64,000 bases of DNA. Origin: Lolium rigidum (Eukaryota > Streptophyta > Magnoliopsida > Poales > Poaceae). The notes beneath the pieces are model-generated. The model made no database searches. It saw only the letters and a program-made list of their open reading frames with translations, and was not told the origin of the DNA. Shown piece by piece: positions 34,782-45,685 of this stretch. Each line of letters opens with the position of its first letter. Position 1 is the first letter of the stretch. A program made the position numbers and the translations under genes. The stretch is from contig NC_061508.1 of NCBI RefSeq assembly GCF_022539505.1, positions 264,994,736 through 265,058,735 on the forward strand. Direction: 5' to 3'.

Positions 34782-35270
34782 ATGTCTTCCTCTTCCTCCA
34801 CCTCCTCGGAACTCTCCCTCGGGTCCTCCTCCTCCCGTGAGACGCCGCCGGACATTCGCGCACCAGAAGAATGGGACTCGGAAGACCACGCCTCCTCCAT
34901 CTGGTCCGAGGACGATAAATCCTTGACCAGTGGGGAGAGCGACCTCCGCTTCCTCGCCGACGGGGAATCGGAGGAGGAGAGCGACGACGATCGCTTCTCC
35001 TGGGACGACTTCACCTCCTCCGAGGAGGCGAAGGAGGAGGAGGAGGAGGAGGACGAAGACAGCTCCTCCGACGAGCCGCCGGCCAAACGCCGCCACCTCT
35101 GGCCCGGGAACCTGAGCGACGTTGACAGCGACGACGATGCTGACGAAGAGGACGAAGACAACGAGGGTCCTGTCGGCGGCCGCTGGAGCAGCGATGACGA
35201 GCCGGTAGGGAGCAGCACCGACAGTGGCGATGACGGCGACGACGACGATGAGGGCAGCAGCGGCCCCTAG
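34782..35270 (+). CDS. Antisense acidic ORF of element Y, 162 residues
   Basis: Intact plus-strand ORF, 272 bases inside the biological 3' LTR and opposite in direction to gag-protease. It starts MSSSSSTSSELSLGSSSSRE. Ser-rich and Asp/Glu-rich blocks alternate, with an EEEEEEDEDSSSDE run at about residues 85-98, a PPAKRRH basic motif (possible nuclear localisation signal) and a Ser/Asp/Gly-rich tail. No enzyme motif is present. The homologous ORF in X has the same order of features although the amino-acid sequences have diverged strongly, which suggests the frame was maintained. Plant LTR elements with extra, sometimes antisense, ORFs in this position are known. The function of this one is not. 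Confidence 0.65.
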   Translation: MSSSSSTSSELSLGSSSSRETPPDIRAPEEWDSEDHASSIWSEDDKSLTSGESDLRFLADGESEEESDDDRFSWDDFTSSEEAKEEEEEEDEDSSSDEPPAKRRHLWPGNLSDVDSDDDADEEDEDNEGPVGGRWSSDDEPVGSSTDSGDDGDDDDEGSSGP

Positions 35271-37033
35271 ATAGGATCTTAGCATAGGGCCAGCAGTAGC
35301 AGACGGGGCAATGTATCCCCTAGCATTGTCTTTTGAGAGCAATCAGCTCTTCTATGTAAGAAATCTGGTTCATCAATGAAGAAATTCCCCAATTTGATTT
35401 TGCCGATTCGCTTTATGATAATTTAGCCGATTGTCTTTCGTACTAGTTCTGCCGATTGCCAAACTGGTCAATGCCCAATAAGCCGATAGCATCGCATCGG
35501 TCTCTCACGATAAATTTCGAGATAGATCCATCCGGACCCAAACTCCTGGTCAAACAAGGCCAAGCCATAATCGTGTAAACCCTAGGCCTTTCAGACATTC
35601 TTCTGCCGTAGCCGTTCCTTCCAGATCCTCTTTGCCTTCAGAAGAGCCCTAGGACTGTTGCTGGATCAATTTAAACGCCGAAGCTGCCACTTCACGGGAC
35701 ATGCATCACTTCTGCAGTGACGTTTTATAATCCTGCTCTGTTCTCTTTCAGCAACCATTGCTCAAAATCAAACTGAGGTGCAAAGCCAACCGATTTTAGC
35801 AAAATCGGCTTTCCTATAGCAAAGGACCTCTCGTAGCAAGTTGCCCCCCGAGCCTCAGCCGGGGTGGAAATAATGATGAGGACCCGTAATTCGAGCAAAC
35901 AGGCCCGGGCTCGACCATGGTCCGAGAGTGCTATCGTGCGTGGCCAATCAATTGATCACCTTTCATCCGTTGACAGTTTATACAGCCGATCCAGTAGGCT
36001 AGTAATCTGGCGCTGAGTAGGTGCCCTCAACATAGTTCTGGGCTTGTCGCTGGATCGTCTTGCATACTGAAACTGATAATTTTGCAAGATCAGCACCATT
36101 CTTCAAGCAAGTTGTGATGCAGAGTTAGCCGATTCCAACGAAATCGGCTCCCCAGAACAGAGAACCTTCAAGGTGAGCTGCCCCCCGAGCCTCAATCGGG
36201 GCGAGAATAGCAGTGAGCCGACCACGTCGATCATCCTCGGTTTCCAACTCGTAATGCAATTTCAGGGCGAATCGCCCTCCCCGAGCTTCTTCAGTTCAAC
36301 CCTTGCGCCTTGCTGATCAGATCGGCTCATTATCTTCGGCAGTGCAGCAATCTTCCGTGAAGATGTCCCGCATTTCGACGCCCTCCAACCCGGGCGCAAC
36401 ATCCCCGGAGTGACAGTCGAGTCAACACGTGACGCCGATGGCTTCGTCATCGGCGGTTCTCCGGTCTTGGAAGAGATATGCTCCTCGTTAGGCTCACCCT
36501 ACCCGACTTGCGTTTATGCTGCCCTTGCCGTTTAGTCAGGTCTTAGAAGATGTCACGTTCCCGCCGACGCCGCGATCTTGGAGACTTGCGAATGGAAACT
36601 AGGGGTCCTTGAAGGAAGATCCACCCCCTGCTCCATTGATTCTTAAGTCGATGTCTGCACATCGGCTATGCTCGAAAATTTTTGAATTTTCGGCCGACTT
36701 GTGTATCGGCCCCCATACTCCAATACCCATCATCAAAGGATGAGACGCAATACCCATCATCAAAGGATGAGACGCTTCTACTGCATATCCTCGTGTTTTA
36801 TCCACCTGGGTGCCCCCCGGAGCCGATTCTGTCAAGAGAATTGATGGTGTCGGCTCTGTTGGATAACATGTTGAACCCAGGCAGAATGGATGGTGAGGAT
36901 AATTTTGGCCGATCGCTGGAATCGGCCTCCCGTTGCTTTCTCGGTGAAGGTTTTGTGATGTCCCTTCACAAATCTTTTGGGGCCGATCACAAGGATCGGT
37001 CTCGCCACGTTTATCCATCGACATTTGCTTTTG
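35271..37033. other. Element Y internal non-coding region
   Basis: No domain-bearing ORF where RT and integrase would be expected. It contains many GCCGAT/ATCGGC words and a perfect 27-bp direct repeat in tandem at about 36721-36774 (unit begins aatacccatcatcaaaggat). Confidence 0.7.
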
Positions 37034-38937
37034 TTACACGGTCAGGCCGGTGGATAAAACCAGCCTAACCCCGTTCTTTGTCACGTCGATGCGCTCACAG
37101 TCGTCCAAATTGATACCTGAGAGCGGCTCTTGGCCTGATGTCTCCCAAATGTCCATGCCGGCCGTTGAAACCTCGACTGAATCATCTGCACGGACGACTT
37201 CTACTTCATCTCCATCCCACTGTATCAGGCATTGGTGCATCGTGGATGGAATGCAACAGTTGGCGTGGATCCAATCCCTCCCTAGTAGGACAGCGTAGGT
37301 ACTCTTGCTTGTCGACGATAAAGAACGTCGTAGGGACAGTTTTTCTTCCTACGGTCGGATCCACATTCAGAACACCTTGCGCGTCGGATGCTTGGCCGTT
37401 GAAATCGCTCGGTGTTACGTTGGTCTTGATCGGATCCGAGCTGGAGCGTCCCAACCGACGTAGCATGGAGTATGGCATAATGTTGATCGCCGCTCCGGTG
37501 TCTACCAACATCTTGTTGACAGGCTGCCCATTGATGTAGCCTCGCAAGTACGGGGCCTTCGGATGCACGTAACTTCTTTCTTTTGGCTTCTCAAAGATGA
37601 CCGGCCGTGGGCCGCAGATCTAATTGCGCCACAGGTGCTTCATACAATCTTGGAGCGCTAAACTCCGTTGGAAGAATGAAGACCATGTTTGTGCCGGCCG
37701 ATGTATCATCATCGGCTTTCCTCTGCTTGGGGCGCCACTCTATTCTTTGTGGCCGACCCTCTTCATCCGGGGTTCGCCGGATTTTGGCGGCCGGATCAGG
37801 CCGTGCCTTCCTTAGCGTGTGCGGGTACAATCTTTCAGCTTCTTCCAACCCACGCGGACGCTGAACCCTTCGCTTTTGGGAACGGCTGAGCCCATCAGGG
37901 CACCACCTGGGCCGATGATATCTATCTTCTTCATCATCGTCCTCTAGTTCCTCGAGATCTTCCATCCGAGCGGACTCAGCGTGGTTGTTCCGAGGTGGGA
38001 GAGGCCCTAGACGCTCGAGCACGGACACGATAGCGGCATCCTTCTTCCTTTGTTTGCATTCTGGGCAGTTCTCGATTGTTGGCAATCGGCTCATTCCTGA
38101 GTCCCAGCAATGTTTGAAGAACGGACAGTCCCAGTGCCTATCCATGTTATCCTGCCCCCTTGACCTTCCTTCAGCGCGACGATTGTACCCGTCGTCGCTT
38201 CTATCATGTTGACGGTACCTCCTGACCTCTGCATCAGACCGACAATTCCTTTCATCATCTACGTCGTAGTGCCGACGTCGGTCGTGCTGCTGCTCATATT
38301 TGTGGAGGAGGTGCTCGGAGAGTGGACGCTGATACCGCACGCGTCTTATTCCCTCCCTGTCCGGTACCGCCTGTCATCATCTCGGGGCCGGTCGCGTGGA
38401 TCGGCCTCCTCTTCATCGTTGCCACGGGAGTGGCTGCCTTCTCGCTTCGTCTTTGCCATGGCGGCTTGCAAGCCCTGCCATGTTGACACCAAAGGAGAAC
38501 TTTGGCTGGCCTATGGAGTGGCTGAGATCCACCATGTTGACGCCAGGCGACGGACTTGAGTCTCTATCGAGCTTGATATCGTGCGGCCGGGTCTTCTCAG
38601 AGGAGCCGATGAGTTCGGCTTCGAGGGTTGCCTTGATCTCGTCATGTTTCCTTTTGAGCTCCTCGGGCAGATCCTCGTACTTCAGTGACCTGGTGCGTTC
38701 TTCTGACGGGGCGGACGAATCCACCCCATCGAGTGCGCCTTCAGGTGTGAAACCCTTCCACCTGACGCCATGGGAGCGGGTTCGGTGGAAGGAGCCGATG
38801 AGTTCGGCTTCGAGGGTTGCCTTGATCTCGTCATGCTTCTTCTTGAGCTCATCAGGCAGATCCTCGTACGTGACCGGAGTGTCTTCCGCCATCTCGGATG
38901 TAGATGGCGATGTCGTGGATGTCGAAGGTTGTCCCAC
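37034..38937 (-). pseudogene. Element Y Gag (capsid core deleted) and protease
   Basis: Starts at ATG 38937 (MGQPSTSTTSPSTSEMAEDT). The N-terminal module YEDLPDELKKKHDEIKATLE is duplicated in tandem (a 192-bp duplication), then the sequence jumps to KFSFGVNMAG without the capsid core seen in X. The frame is lost near 38413 and resumes as VRYQRPLSEHLLHKY, a basic region, the Cys/His segment WDCPFFKHCWDSGMS and NCPECKQRKK, the acidic/basic linker, and the protease VDTGAAINIMPYSMLRRLG (near 37500). Further small shifts occur near 37591 and 37280. It stops after LVLSTGLTV at 37034-37036, exactly as in X. A Gag without capsid could not form particles alone, so Y would need a helper. Confidence 0.7.
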
Positions 38938-38948
38938 CGGGCGTGCCA
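38931..38948 (-). promoter_or_regulatory. Primer-binding site of element Y
   Basis: On the minus strand TGGCACGCCCGGTGGGAC lies five bases (CATTC) after the 5' LTR. It ends in the CCA-complement TGG as expected for tRNA priming. I could not name the tRNA with certainty. The identical site with the same spacer occurs in element X. Confidence 0.7.
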
Positions 38949-38953
38949 GAATG

Positions 38954-40123
38954 TGTTGACGTCGAAACCCCCCGGCGGGCGAGAGACGGTCAACACGGTA
39001 GAGCCGGGAACAACTAGGGCTGCGGCTGGCCCCAGTCCCTCAGAGCGACGGCCCGCACAGCCTCCTGGTCGCACGCGCCGATGTTTATCACAAGGGCGTG
39101 CCACCTGACCTATACCTGGTCGGGAAGGTGTGGATGATGCCTCGCTTAGTTTCTGCAGGGGCACACACGTAAACATTAAATACGAGCCTCGATCGGCTCT
39201 CAGGTTATCCTGTGAATCGGCTCAAAGAGCCGATCCACCCATGATTCAGACGAGGTGTCCGAATATTTGGTGGTCCTGCATGATCAAGGTAAAGCTAATG
39301 AGATCTACGACGATTTAGGGTTTTCACCGCATAATCGGATCATCCTACTCAGGATTGGGCCTCGCGCTCGCGCACGGTGACCATAAGCCGATCCTAGACA
39401 GGGCCTAAAAACCAACACGAGGTTGATCCCCGGAACATCCGTTCTAGGACTAGCAAACGCCACCCTACACGCCGCTGGATCCTCCGACCCCTTGTAAGGC
39501 CTAACTATTGCGGATGTTAAACTAATCCTTGATAGAACAAGGAGCAATCGTAACGGATCAGATCTACTAAACTATGATCAAGCGGGGTGCCGCCCCTACA
39601 CCTAAGATAGGTGTAAGGGCGGCTAGACATGCAAGGGTTGCACTACGAAAGCATGTAATATGAAGAACAATGCTAACCCTAACATGTCTAAGATAACTAC
39701 GTTGCTCGCCATCAAAAAGGCTTCGATACGAGCAACGCATGAACAACGTAGGCAGGCTTGTGCTGCCTAGATCGCAAGATGCGATCTAGGCAGCATGATG
39801 CTTACCGGTAGAAACCCTCGAGACGAAGGAGTTGGCGATGCGCCGAGATTTGTTTGTGGTTGAACGTTGGTTGTTGTTTATTCCATAAACCCTAGATACA
39901 TATTTATAGTCCAGGGGACTTTCTAATGTGGGCGTGCACTAAACCGTGCACGAGATAAACTCTAACTTTTAATCTAGATACAATCTACCATAATTAAAGA
40001 TACACGGGCAATCTAGCCCAAATTCCCCGTGCAAGGCCGCTTCAGAGATCTTCCACGTGTAATCTTCCAAGCCCATCCTGATCGCGGCCCACCTCCTGAT
40101 TTAGCCAAAATCTGGTGATAACA
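38954..40123 (-). repeat. Right (biological 5') LTR of element Y
   Basis: 1,170 bp. The minus-strand TATA box at 39900-39909 implies a transcript start near 39870. Hairpins at 39761-39795 and 39589-39623 would then lie in the leader RNA upstream of the primer-binding site. Confidence 0.9.
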
Positions 40124-40128
40124 GAGGG

Positions 40129-41190
40129 ACTGTGCGAAGAACCTCACACGCAGCTCATCTGATGCTGAGATCGTGCCCAGCTGTGCCAAATATCGGCTCA
40201 CATGCTCGATGGAGCTGGAACCATCTGATCCATTAAACTTTGAGAAATCGGGAGCCGATACTTGGGTGGTAGCGGGATCAATTCGTACTCGTTGGGGTAC
40301 GGCTTGGAATAGCCGATTGTCCTCCTTTTCGGCACCATGCCGAACTGGTCTTTTAAGATGGTACTAATCTGATCCGCGGAGCTGGCTGCAGGAGTCGAAC
40401 TCTGAAGATTCGCCGGGGTGGCATACTTAGCCAGCCATGCTTGCTTTTCCAAATCTGAGCCAACTGCAAGAGCTGAGCTCTGGAGGTTTGTCGGAGTGGC
40501 ATACTTAGCTCGCCACGTCTGCTTCTCAAGATCTGTTCCCGAAGTTCCTCCTGCTGTTCCAGAAGTCCCTGCTGTTGCAGCTCGGTTCGTGAGTGCCCGC
40601 TATCGCTAGCGCTCGGCACGTATGTGCACGTGTATCCGTGCGGGATCTCCTTAGGCGCCTCATGCAAGAATTGGTAGTCACCAGGGTCACCACCGATCTT
40701 GTAGACGACGTATGCCGGTGAATTCGGCACTTCTGGTGCTGCCAACGCGAATGGCAGCGGTGGACGGGACTGGAGTGGCATCTCTCCTTGGTGAGTCCCC
40801 GAGCTGGTCCCGACGGAGAGTATCGATGCCTCATGATTTCCTGGATCACGCGAAGAGCGACACGCTCCAAAGTGTTCACCGAGGCTCTCGGAATGGCGGT
40901 GCAGCGAATGAGCTACCATGAAGTTAATCTCTCGACGCAGAGACCTGGTGCGTTCTTCGACGGGGCGGACGGGTCCACTCCATCGAGCGCGCCTTCAGGT
41001 GAGAACCCTTTCCACCCGATGCCATGTGAGCGGGTTCGTGAAAAGAGCCGATGAGATCGGCTTCGAGGACCGCTTTGACCTCGTCATGCTTCTTCTTGAG
41101 CTCCTCGGTCAGATCCTCGTACGTGACTGGAGTGCCTTCCGCCATCTCAGATGTAGATGGCGATGCGGTTGATGTCGAAGATTGTCCCAC
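40129..41190 (-). pseudogene. Element X Gag N-terminal and capsid entry region, frameshifted
   Basis: Starts at ATG 41190 (MGQSSTSTASPSTSEMAEGT), homologous to Y. A 1-base shift after LIGSF changes frame. It then continues as MPLQSRPPLPFALAAPEVPN, YKIGGDPGDYQFLHEAPKEI (about 40620-40760), a Gln/Glu-rich stretch (LQQQGLLEQQEELREQ), TILKDQFGMVPKRRTIGYSK, and SRYLAQLGTISASDELRVRF at the point where element Y is inserted. At least three frame changes are needed. X thus kept the capsid entry that Y lost. Confidence 0.7.
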
Positions 41191-41201
41191 CGGGCGTGCC
41201 A
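41184..41201 (-). promoter_or_regulatory. Primer-binding site of element X
   Basis: Identical to that of Y (minus strand TGGCACGCCCGGTGGGAC) with the same 5-base spacer to the LTR at 41207. It confirms minus orientation and common family. Confidence 0.7.
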
Positions 41202-41206
41202 GAATG

Positions 41207-42366
41207 TGTTGCGGTCAAAACCCACCGGCGAGCAGCGACGGGCAACACGGTAGAGCCGGGAGGCTCCCCGGACTGCGGCCGGCCCTGGTCCCTCCGAGCG
41301 ACGGCCCGCAAAGACTCGGCACGCACGTCCGATGCTGGTGCAAGGGCGTGCCACCGACCTATACCCGGTCGGGGAAGGTGTTGGATGTGCCTCGCTTAGT
41401 TTCCCGCATGGCATGCACGTAAACATTAAATACGAGCCTCGATCGGCTCTCGGGTTGTCTCGTGAATCGGCTCAAGGAGCCGATCGACCCATGATGCGTA
41501 CGAGGTGTACGATCAGATGGTGGTCCTGCTTGATCAAAATAAAGCTAAAACGACCTACTCCGATTTAGGGTTTTCACCGCATAATCGGAACGTCCTACTC
41601 GTGATTGAGCCTGGCGGCCACGCACGGTGATCGTAAACCGACCCTAGACAAGGCCTAAAAACCAACACGAAGTTGATCCCCGGAACATCCTGTCTAGGGC
41701 TAGCAAACTACACCCTACGCGCCCCTGGATCCTTCAACCCGTTTGTAAGGCCTAACTATGCAGATATTAAACTAATCCTTGAAGAACAAGGAGCAATCAT
41801 AACGGATCGGATCTACTAAATAATGATCAAGCGGGGTGCCGCCCTTACACCTAAGATAGGTGTAAGGACGGCTAGACGTCTAAGGGTTGCATGACGACAG
41901 CATATGATACGATGAACAATGCTAACCCTAACACATCTATGATAACTACGTTGCTCGCCATCAAAAAGGCTTCAGCACGAGCAACGCGTGAACAACGAGT
42001 AAACGTGTACTGCCTAGATCGCAAGACGCGATCTAGGCAGCATGATGCTTACCCGGAAGAAACCCTCGAGACAAGGGAGTTGGCGATGCGCCTAGATTGG
42101 TTTGTGGTGAACGTGATTGTTGTTTATTTCATAAACCCTAGATACATATTTATAGTCCGTAGACTTTCTAACGTGGGAATAATCCCAACCGGGCACGAGC
42201 CCAAACTCTATCTAACCGACACGTATCCTACTATGTTACAGATACACGGGCAAACTAGCCCAAACTTTGTATACAAGGCCGATTCATGTATTTCTTCCAT
42301 GTATATTCTTCAAGCCCATCTCCAATCGCGGCCCACCTCTGATCCGGTCAAATTCTGGTGATAACA
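41207..42366 (-). repeat. Right (biological 5') LTR of element X
   Basis: 1,160 bp, TGTTGCGGTC...GGTGATAACA. Hairpins are at 41838-41872 and 42010-42040. Its homology to the Y LTR is clear along most of the length, but the first ~60 bases differ. Confidence 0.85.
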
Positions 42367-45300
42367 GATTCCAAACTTGAGATCATCTACCCCTTGTTAC
42401 ATCCTTCTCTTATACCCTCTCATCCTGGTTGATTCTGAAGGCAGTTCAACAATCTGTTTTGGCAGGCTTAAGATTGTAAGTTTGGGAGTTGAAATCTAAG
42501 CACCCACAATTGTTATTGCTGACCTCAGTGCATGGATCTCATCTATGCAATACCCTCTTCAACCTCCACGTCTTGCATGTCTCAGTCCATCCTTGCATCA
42601 CATATATTCCACTTGATCTTATACCCTATCTAGTGTTTCAGCACTAGATCACTTCTTCCACTTTTACCTCTTGTTTTTATTTTAATGAAAGTTTAATCTT
42701 CAGAAAACCAAGAGTGGGAATGATGGGTACATTTGTAGCCACCATCTACCCTTGAGAACACTCCTCCCTAAATTATTTTTCTTTCTCAAACACCCTATTG
42801 TTTTTCCTTCTCTAGTTTTGATCACAAAACTACTTCTAGTTTTATTAAATCTTTTTAAGATATTTCTTAAAAGAAAACAAAGAACTGAAATGGGTTTTGC
42901 TTTCCATCCCATTTCTACCAAGTACTGGTTTCTAAAACTTTTCTTCCTATTTTGCTTTCCTTTTTACAAAAAGGCTTGCTATGGTATTTATACCGTTTCT
43001 TGTTTATTTTAGGTTTGAGAAAACTCTACTTTACTTGAGAAGGTAAGTAGAACATTTTGAACTCCTATGTTCCAAATAGTTCTCTCTCAATATTTTCAAA
43101 ATTCCATTCCACTTGGGTTCATTCCCAATTGTCTCCAGACAATTGAGGTGTGTCCTATACCTTTCAATTGAACTTTTTCAAATGGCAACACTTGCACATC
43201 TTATGCACACCACTGATTTACCCCATTGTATCCCCTCATCCTCCAATCTTGATCAAATGGATGATCATTTGATACCTTTCAAATGAACTCCCTTCAACTA
43301 AATCCTAGACTCCGGGAGTATTTCAAACCACTCCTAATTAACCTCTTATTAGAAGAGCAACTTATATTTCATCATACATATCTCACTCCTCCATTCCTTT
43401 CCATCATCACCTTGACCTCATGAATTGATGATTTATGTCACCATATTCATCCTTGTGAGTATATGGGTACTTCACTCACCATCTCTCTCATCCTTGCTCG
43501 ACCATTTTCTAAACCACCATCACCATCATCATCTCTTGGCCAAATTGTTAAATTAATCCAATTGCCTTACTCTTCAACATTGTCACCAATGTTTATGATC
43601 ATCTCCCTTCCTAATTTAAAGGAATCATCAAGCCACTCTCAGCTAACCATCACAACCCTCAACCTTGGTCGACATGCATAAAGAGGCATTTGCACTTTTC
43701 ATGTTCACTTTTGATTGTCAAGGAGAAGTAGCCGGCCATGCCAAGCTCTTGGCATGCATGAGCTGAAATTCCTTCATCTTCACTTCCTTCTCCCACAAGC
43801 TTTGCCTCCCAACTAACCCAATCAATAAATGGGCAGCCACCCACCTTAGCCAATCACAAAGGAGGAAGCCACCCCTCTCCCTCTATAAAAGGGGCTTGGC
43901 CGGCCACCTCCTCATCTTTTGCTTCTCATTTTTGACACTTCCACTCCTTCCTCCACTCCCCCACACTCCTCTCCTACCTCTTCCCCACGAGCTGAAGCTC
44001 CCCCAAGGCTCCCTGGCCGGCCATGGCCATGAGAGCACACCAAACCGCAGCTCTCCTCCTCCCTGAAGCTCCTCCTCACCATGAGAGCATCCCTCTCACT
44101 CTCTTCTCCCCTAACCCTAGCTGATTCCATATCTATTTCTCCTTTCTCCTCTCACAAGATTGGATCTTGATGCAGGTGCATGTTGGTTCAAGCATGGAGA
44201 AGGTTGAGCAATCCTCAGATCTAAAGCTCTTGACCTAAGTTCGTCCAAAACCTTGCAGTAATTTCTGTAATCTTGCTGTTTCAGATTCTGGTACGATCTT
44301 GTAAAATCCGCCAAAACTCGTGTGCAGATCCAAATCGAGTGATTCAAAGTTCCGCAGATAGATACTGAAAAGATCTAAAACTTGGCGTTGGTATCATCCT
44401 CAAATTCGTTAAAGATTTTCCTTGGTAAATAAAGGTCTCTAAACATGCAGATTCACTGTTTGTTAGATTTGTTCCATTTTACAAAACCTTTTTGAACAAA
44501 CTCAACAGTAGGTGAAAGCCCTCTTCAATACCTTCATTTTGGCGGTTCTTTCACTTCGATTGACATTATAAAACTGAAATGGTTCACAGATCAAGATCTG
44601 GTCAGATCTGACTTTGTCGAATTAAACCAGGAGCTTGGGAACGAATTTTTGAATGAAACAAATTGGGTAAGAACCAGCTTTTCAATACTTTTCAGATTCA
44701 GCTGACCTCATATTTGTATGAGTTATGTACGATTTGTGGTGAATTAAACTTGTTCTGTGTGTTCTGCAGACATGGCTGTTAGCTTTTAAATCACCAAAAA
44801 TCCATTTTTGAACCTAATTGAGTGATTCCAATTCGGTAGGACTACTGGATGTTTTCTTAATCATCTCAAACAAGTTTCAAGCATTTATCTGTTTTGTAAA
44901 TCCAGAGGTAAAGAAAATGGTATAGACATGCAGTAATCTTGTCAATCCATTTGTGAGAGTTTCAGAAATATTTTGAACCCAAATCCAATTGTGTGTGCAT
45001 CTCTGTATAAATATCTTTCAAATGCCAGTAGTCTCATATTTTTAGGATTTTTATACGATTTATGGCTTACGGATCTTGTTTTCTGTACAGTCAGATTCAA
45101 AGAAATTCCTAAAATTGTAGGTTTAATATTTTTGGGTGATTCCAATTGGGTTAGTATTGTATTAGTACTGACCATCTAGGAAAAATACTATTAGCCTCTA
45201 TTCATGCATATTTGTTACTGTTAGTAATGTATATGTGTGACATGCATTGTTGGAGCAAAACTTTTCGGTTTATTTAAAACCCTTGACCAACTCTTTTTAG

Positions 45301-45685
45301 TAGAGATGGGCAACCTTTGTTTTATGCTTGCGAAACAAAACCTCTGCAACTTAACTTTAGCTCTTTTGTTTAGCTTGAGTTTTCAAATGGTGTGGTATCT
45401 TGCTTGCTTCCTATTATTGTATAGTGTTATGTGAGCAAATTAAGTTAGGAAAACTGTTTTCTACTTTTCCAAAAATGTTTGAAAATGTTTTGTGAATGTT
45501 TGTGAGGCCAAACTAATGCACCTGTCCTCTTTATGATGTTATCCACCAGGGGATACTTAGTTTGTGCCATGGGGATACCGAGAGAGGCAATTGCTAAGTC
45601 ATGGCACTCTCATACCTTTACTAGGTAAATAAATTGGGTTCTCTTTTAGTTAGTTTGTAGTATCTATAAGTTCTCAATACGTTAG
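42367..45685 (+). mobile_element. Long-LTR retrotransposon-derived sequence with TATA box
   Basis: No domain-bearing ORF. A strong TATA box (TATAAAAG at 43884-43891, within CCCTCTATAAAAGGGG) is followed by a long leader-like region containing AACCCTAGCTG. It is best read as LTR/leader of a Gypsy-type element that continues to the right of the solo LTR (47090 on), but its own ends were not found. Confidence 0.45.

Larger units (their letters stand above)
33340..40123 (-). mobile_element. Complete gag-protease-only Gypsy-type element Y, minus strand
   Basis: LTRs at 33340-34510 (1,171 bp) and 38954-40123 (1,170 bp) are nearly identical. The target duplication GAGGG flanks both ends (33335-33339 and 40124-40128). 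The primer-binding site at 38931-38948 and the purine-rich tract next to 34511 show that it reads leftwards. It encodes a Gag lacking the capsid core, a protease, and an antisense acidic ORF. RT, RNase H and integrase are absent. It is inserted in element X, its own close relative. Confidence 0.92.
27727..42366 (-). mobile_element. Gypsy-type gag-protease element X, minus strand, carrying nested insertions
   Basis: Outer LTRs at 27727-28706 and 41207-42366 begin TGTTGCGGTC and end GGTGATAACA. The internal genes read leftwards, so the biological 5' LTR is the right one, and the primer-binding site lies at 41184-41201. Internal DNA contains gag and protease fragments but no RT, RNase H or integrase. 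Element Y (33340-40123) and another LTR (from 32115) are inserted in it. Flanking pentamers (GAACC, GATTC) do not match, so either an end was rearranged or the duplication has decayed. Confidence 0.8.

Noticed and set aside
34706..35342. Minus-strand Ser- and Val/Leu-rich ORFs opposite the acidic ORF of Y, and the like at 28946-29606 in X
   Set aside because: They are shadows of the Glu/Asp/Ser-rich plus-strand ORF and are not conserved in length between X and Y.
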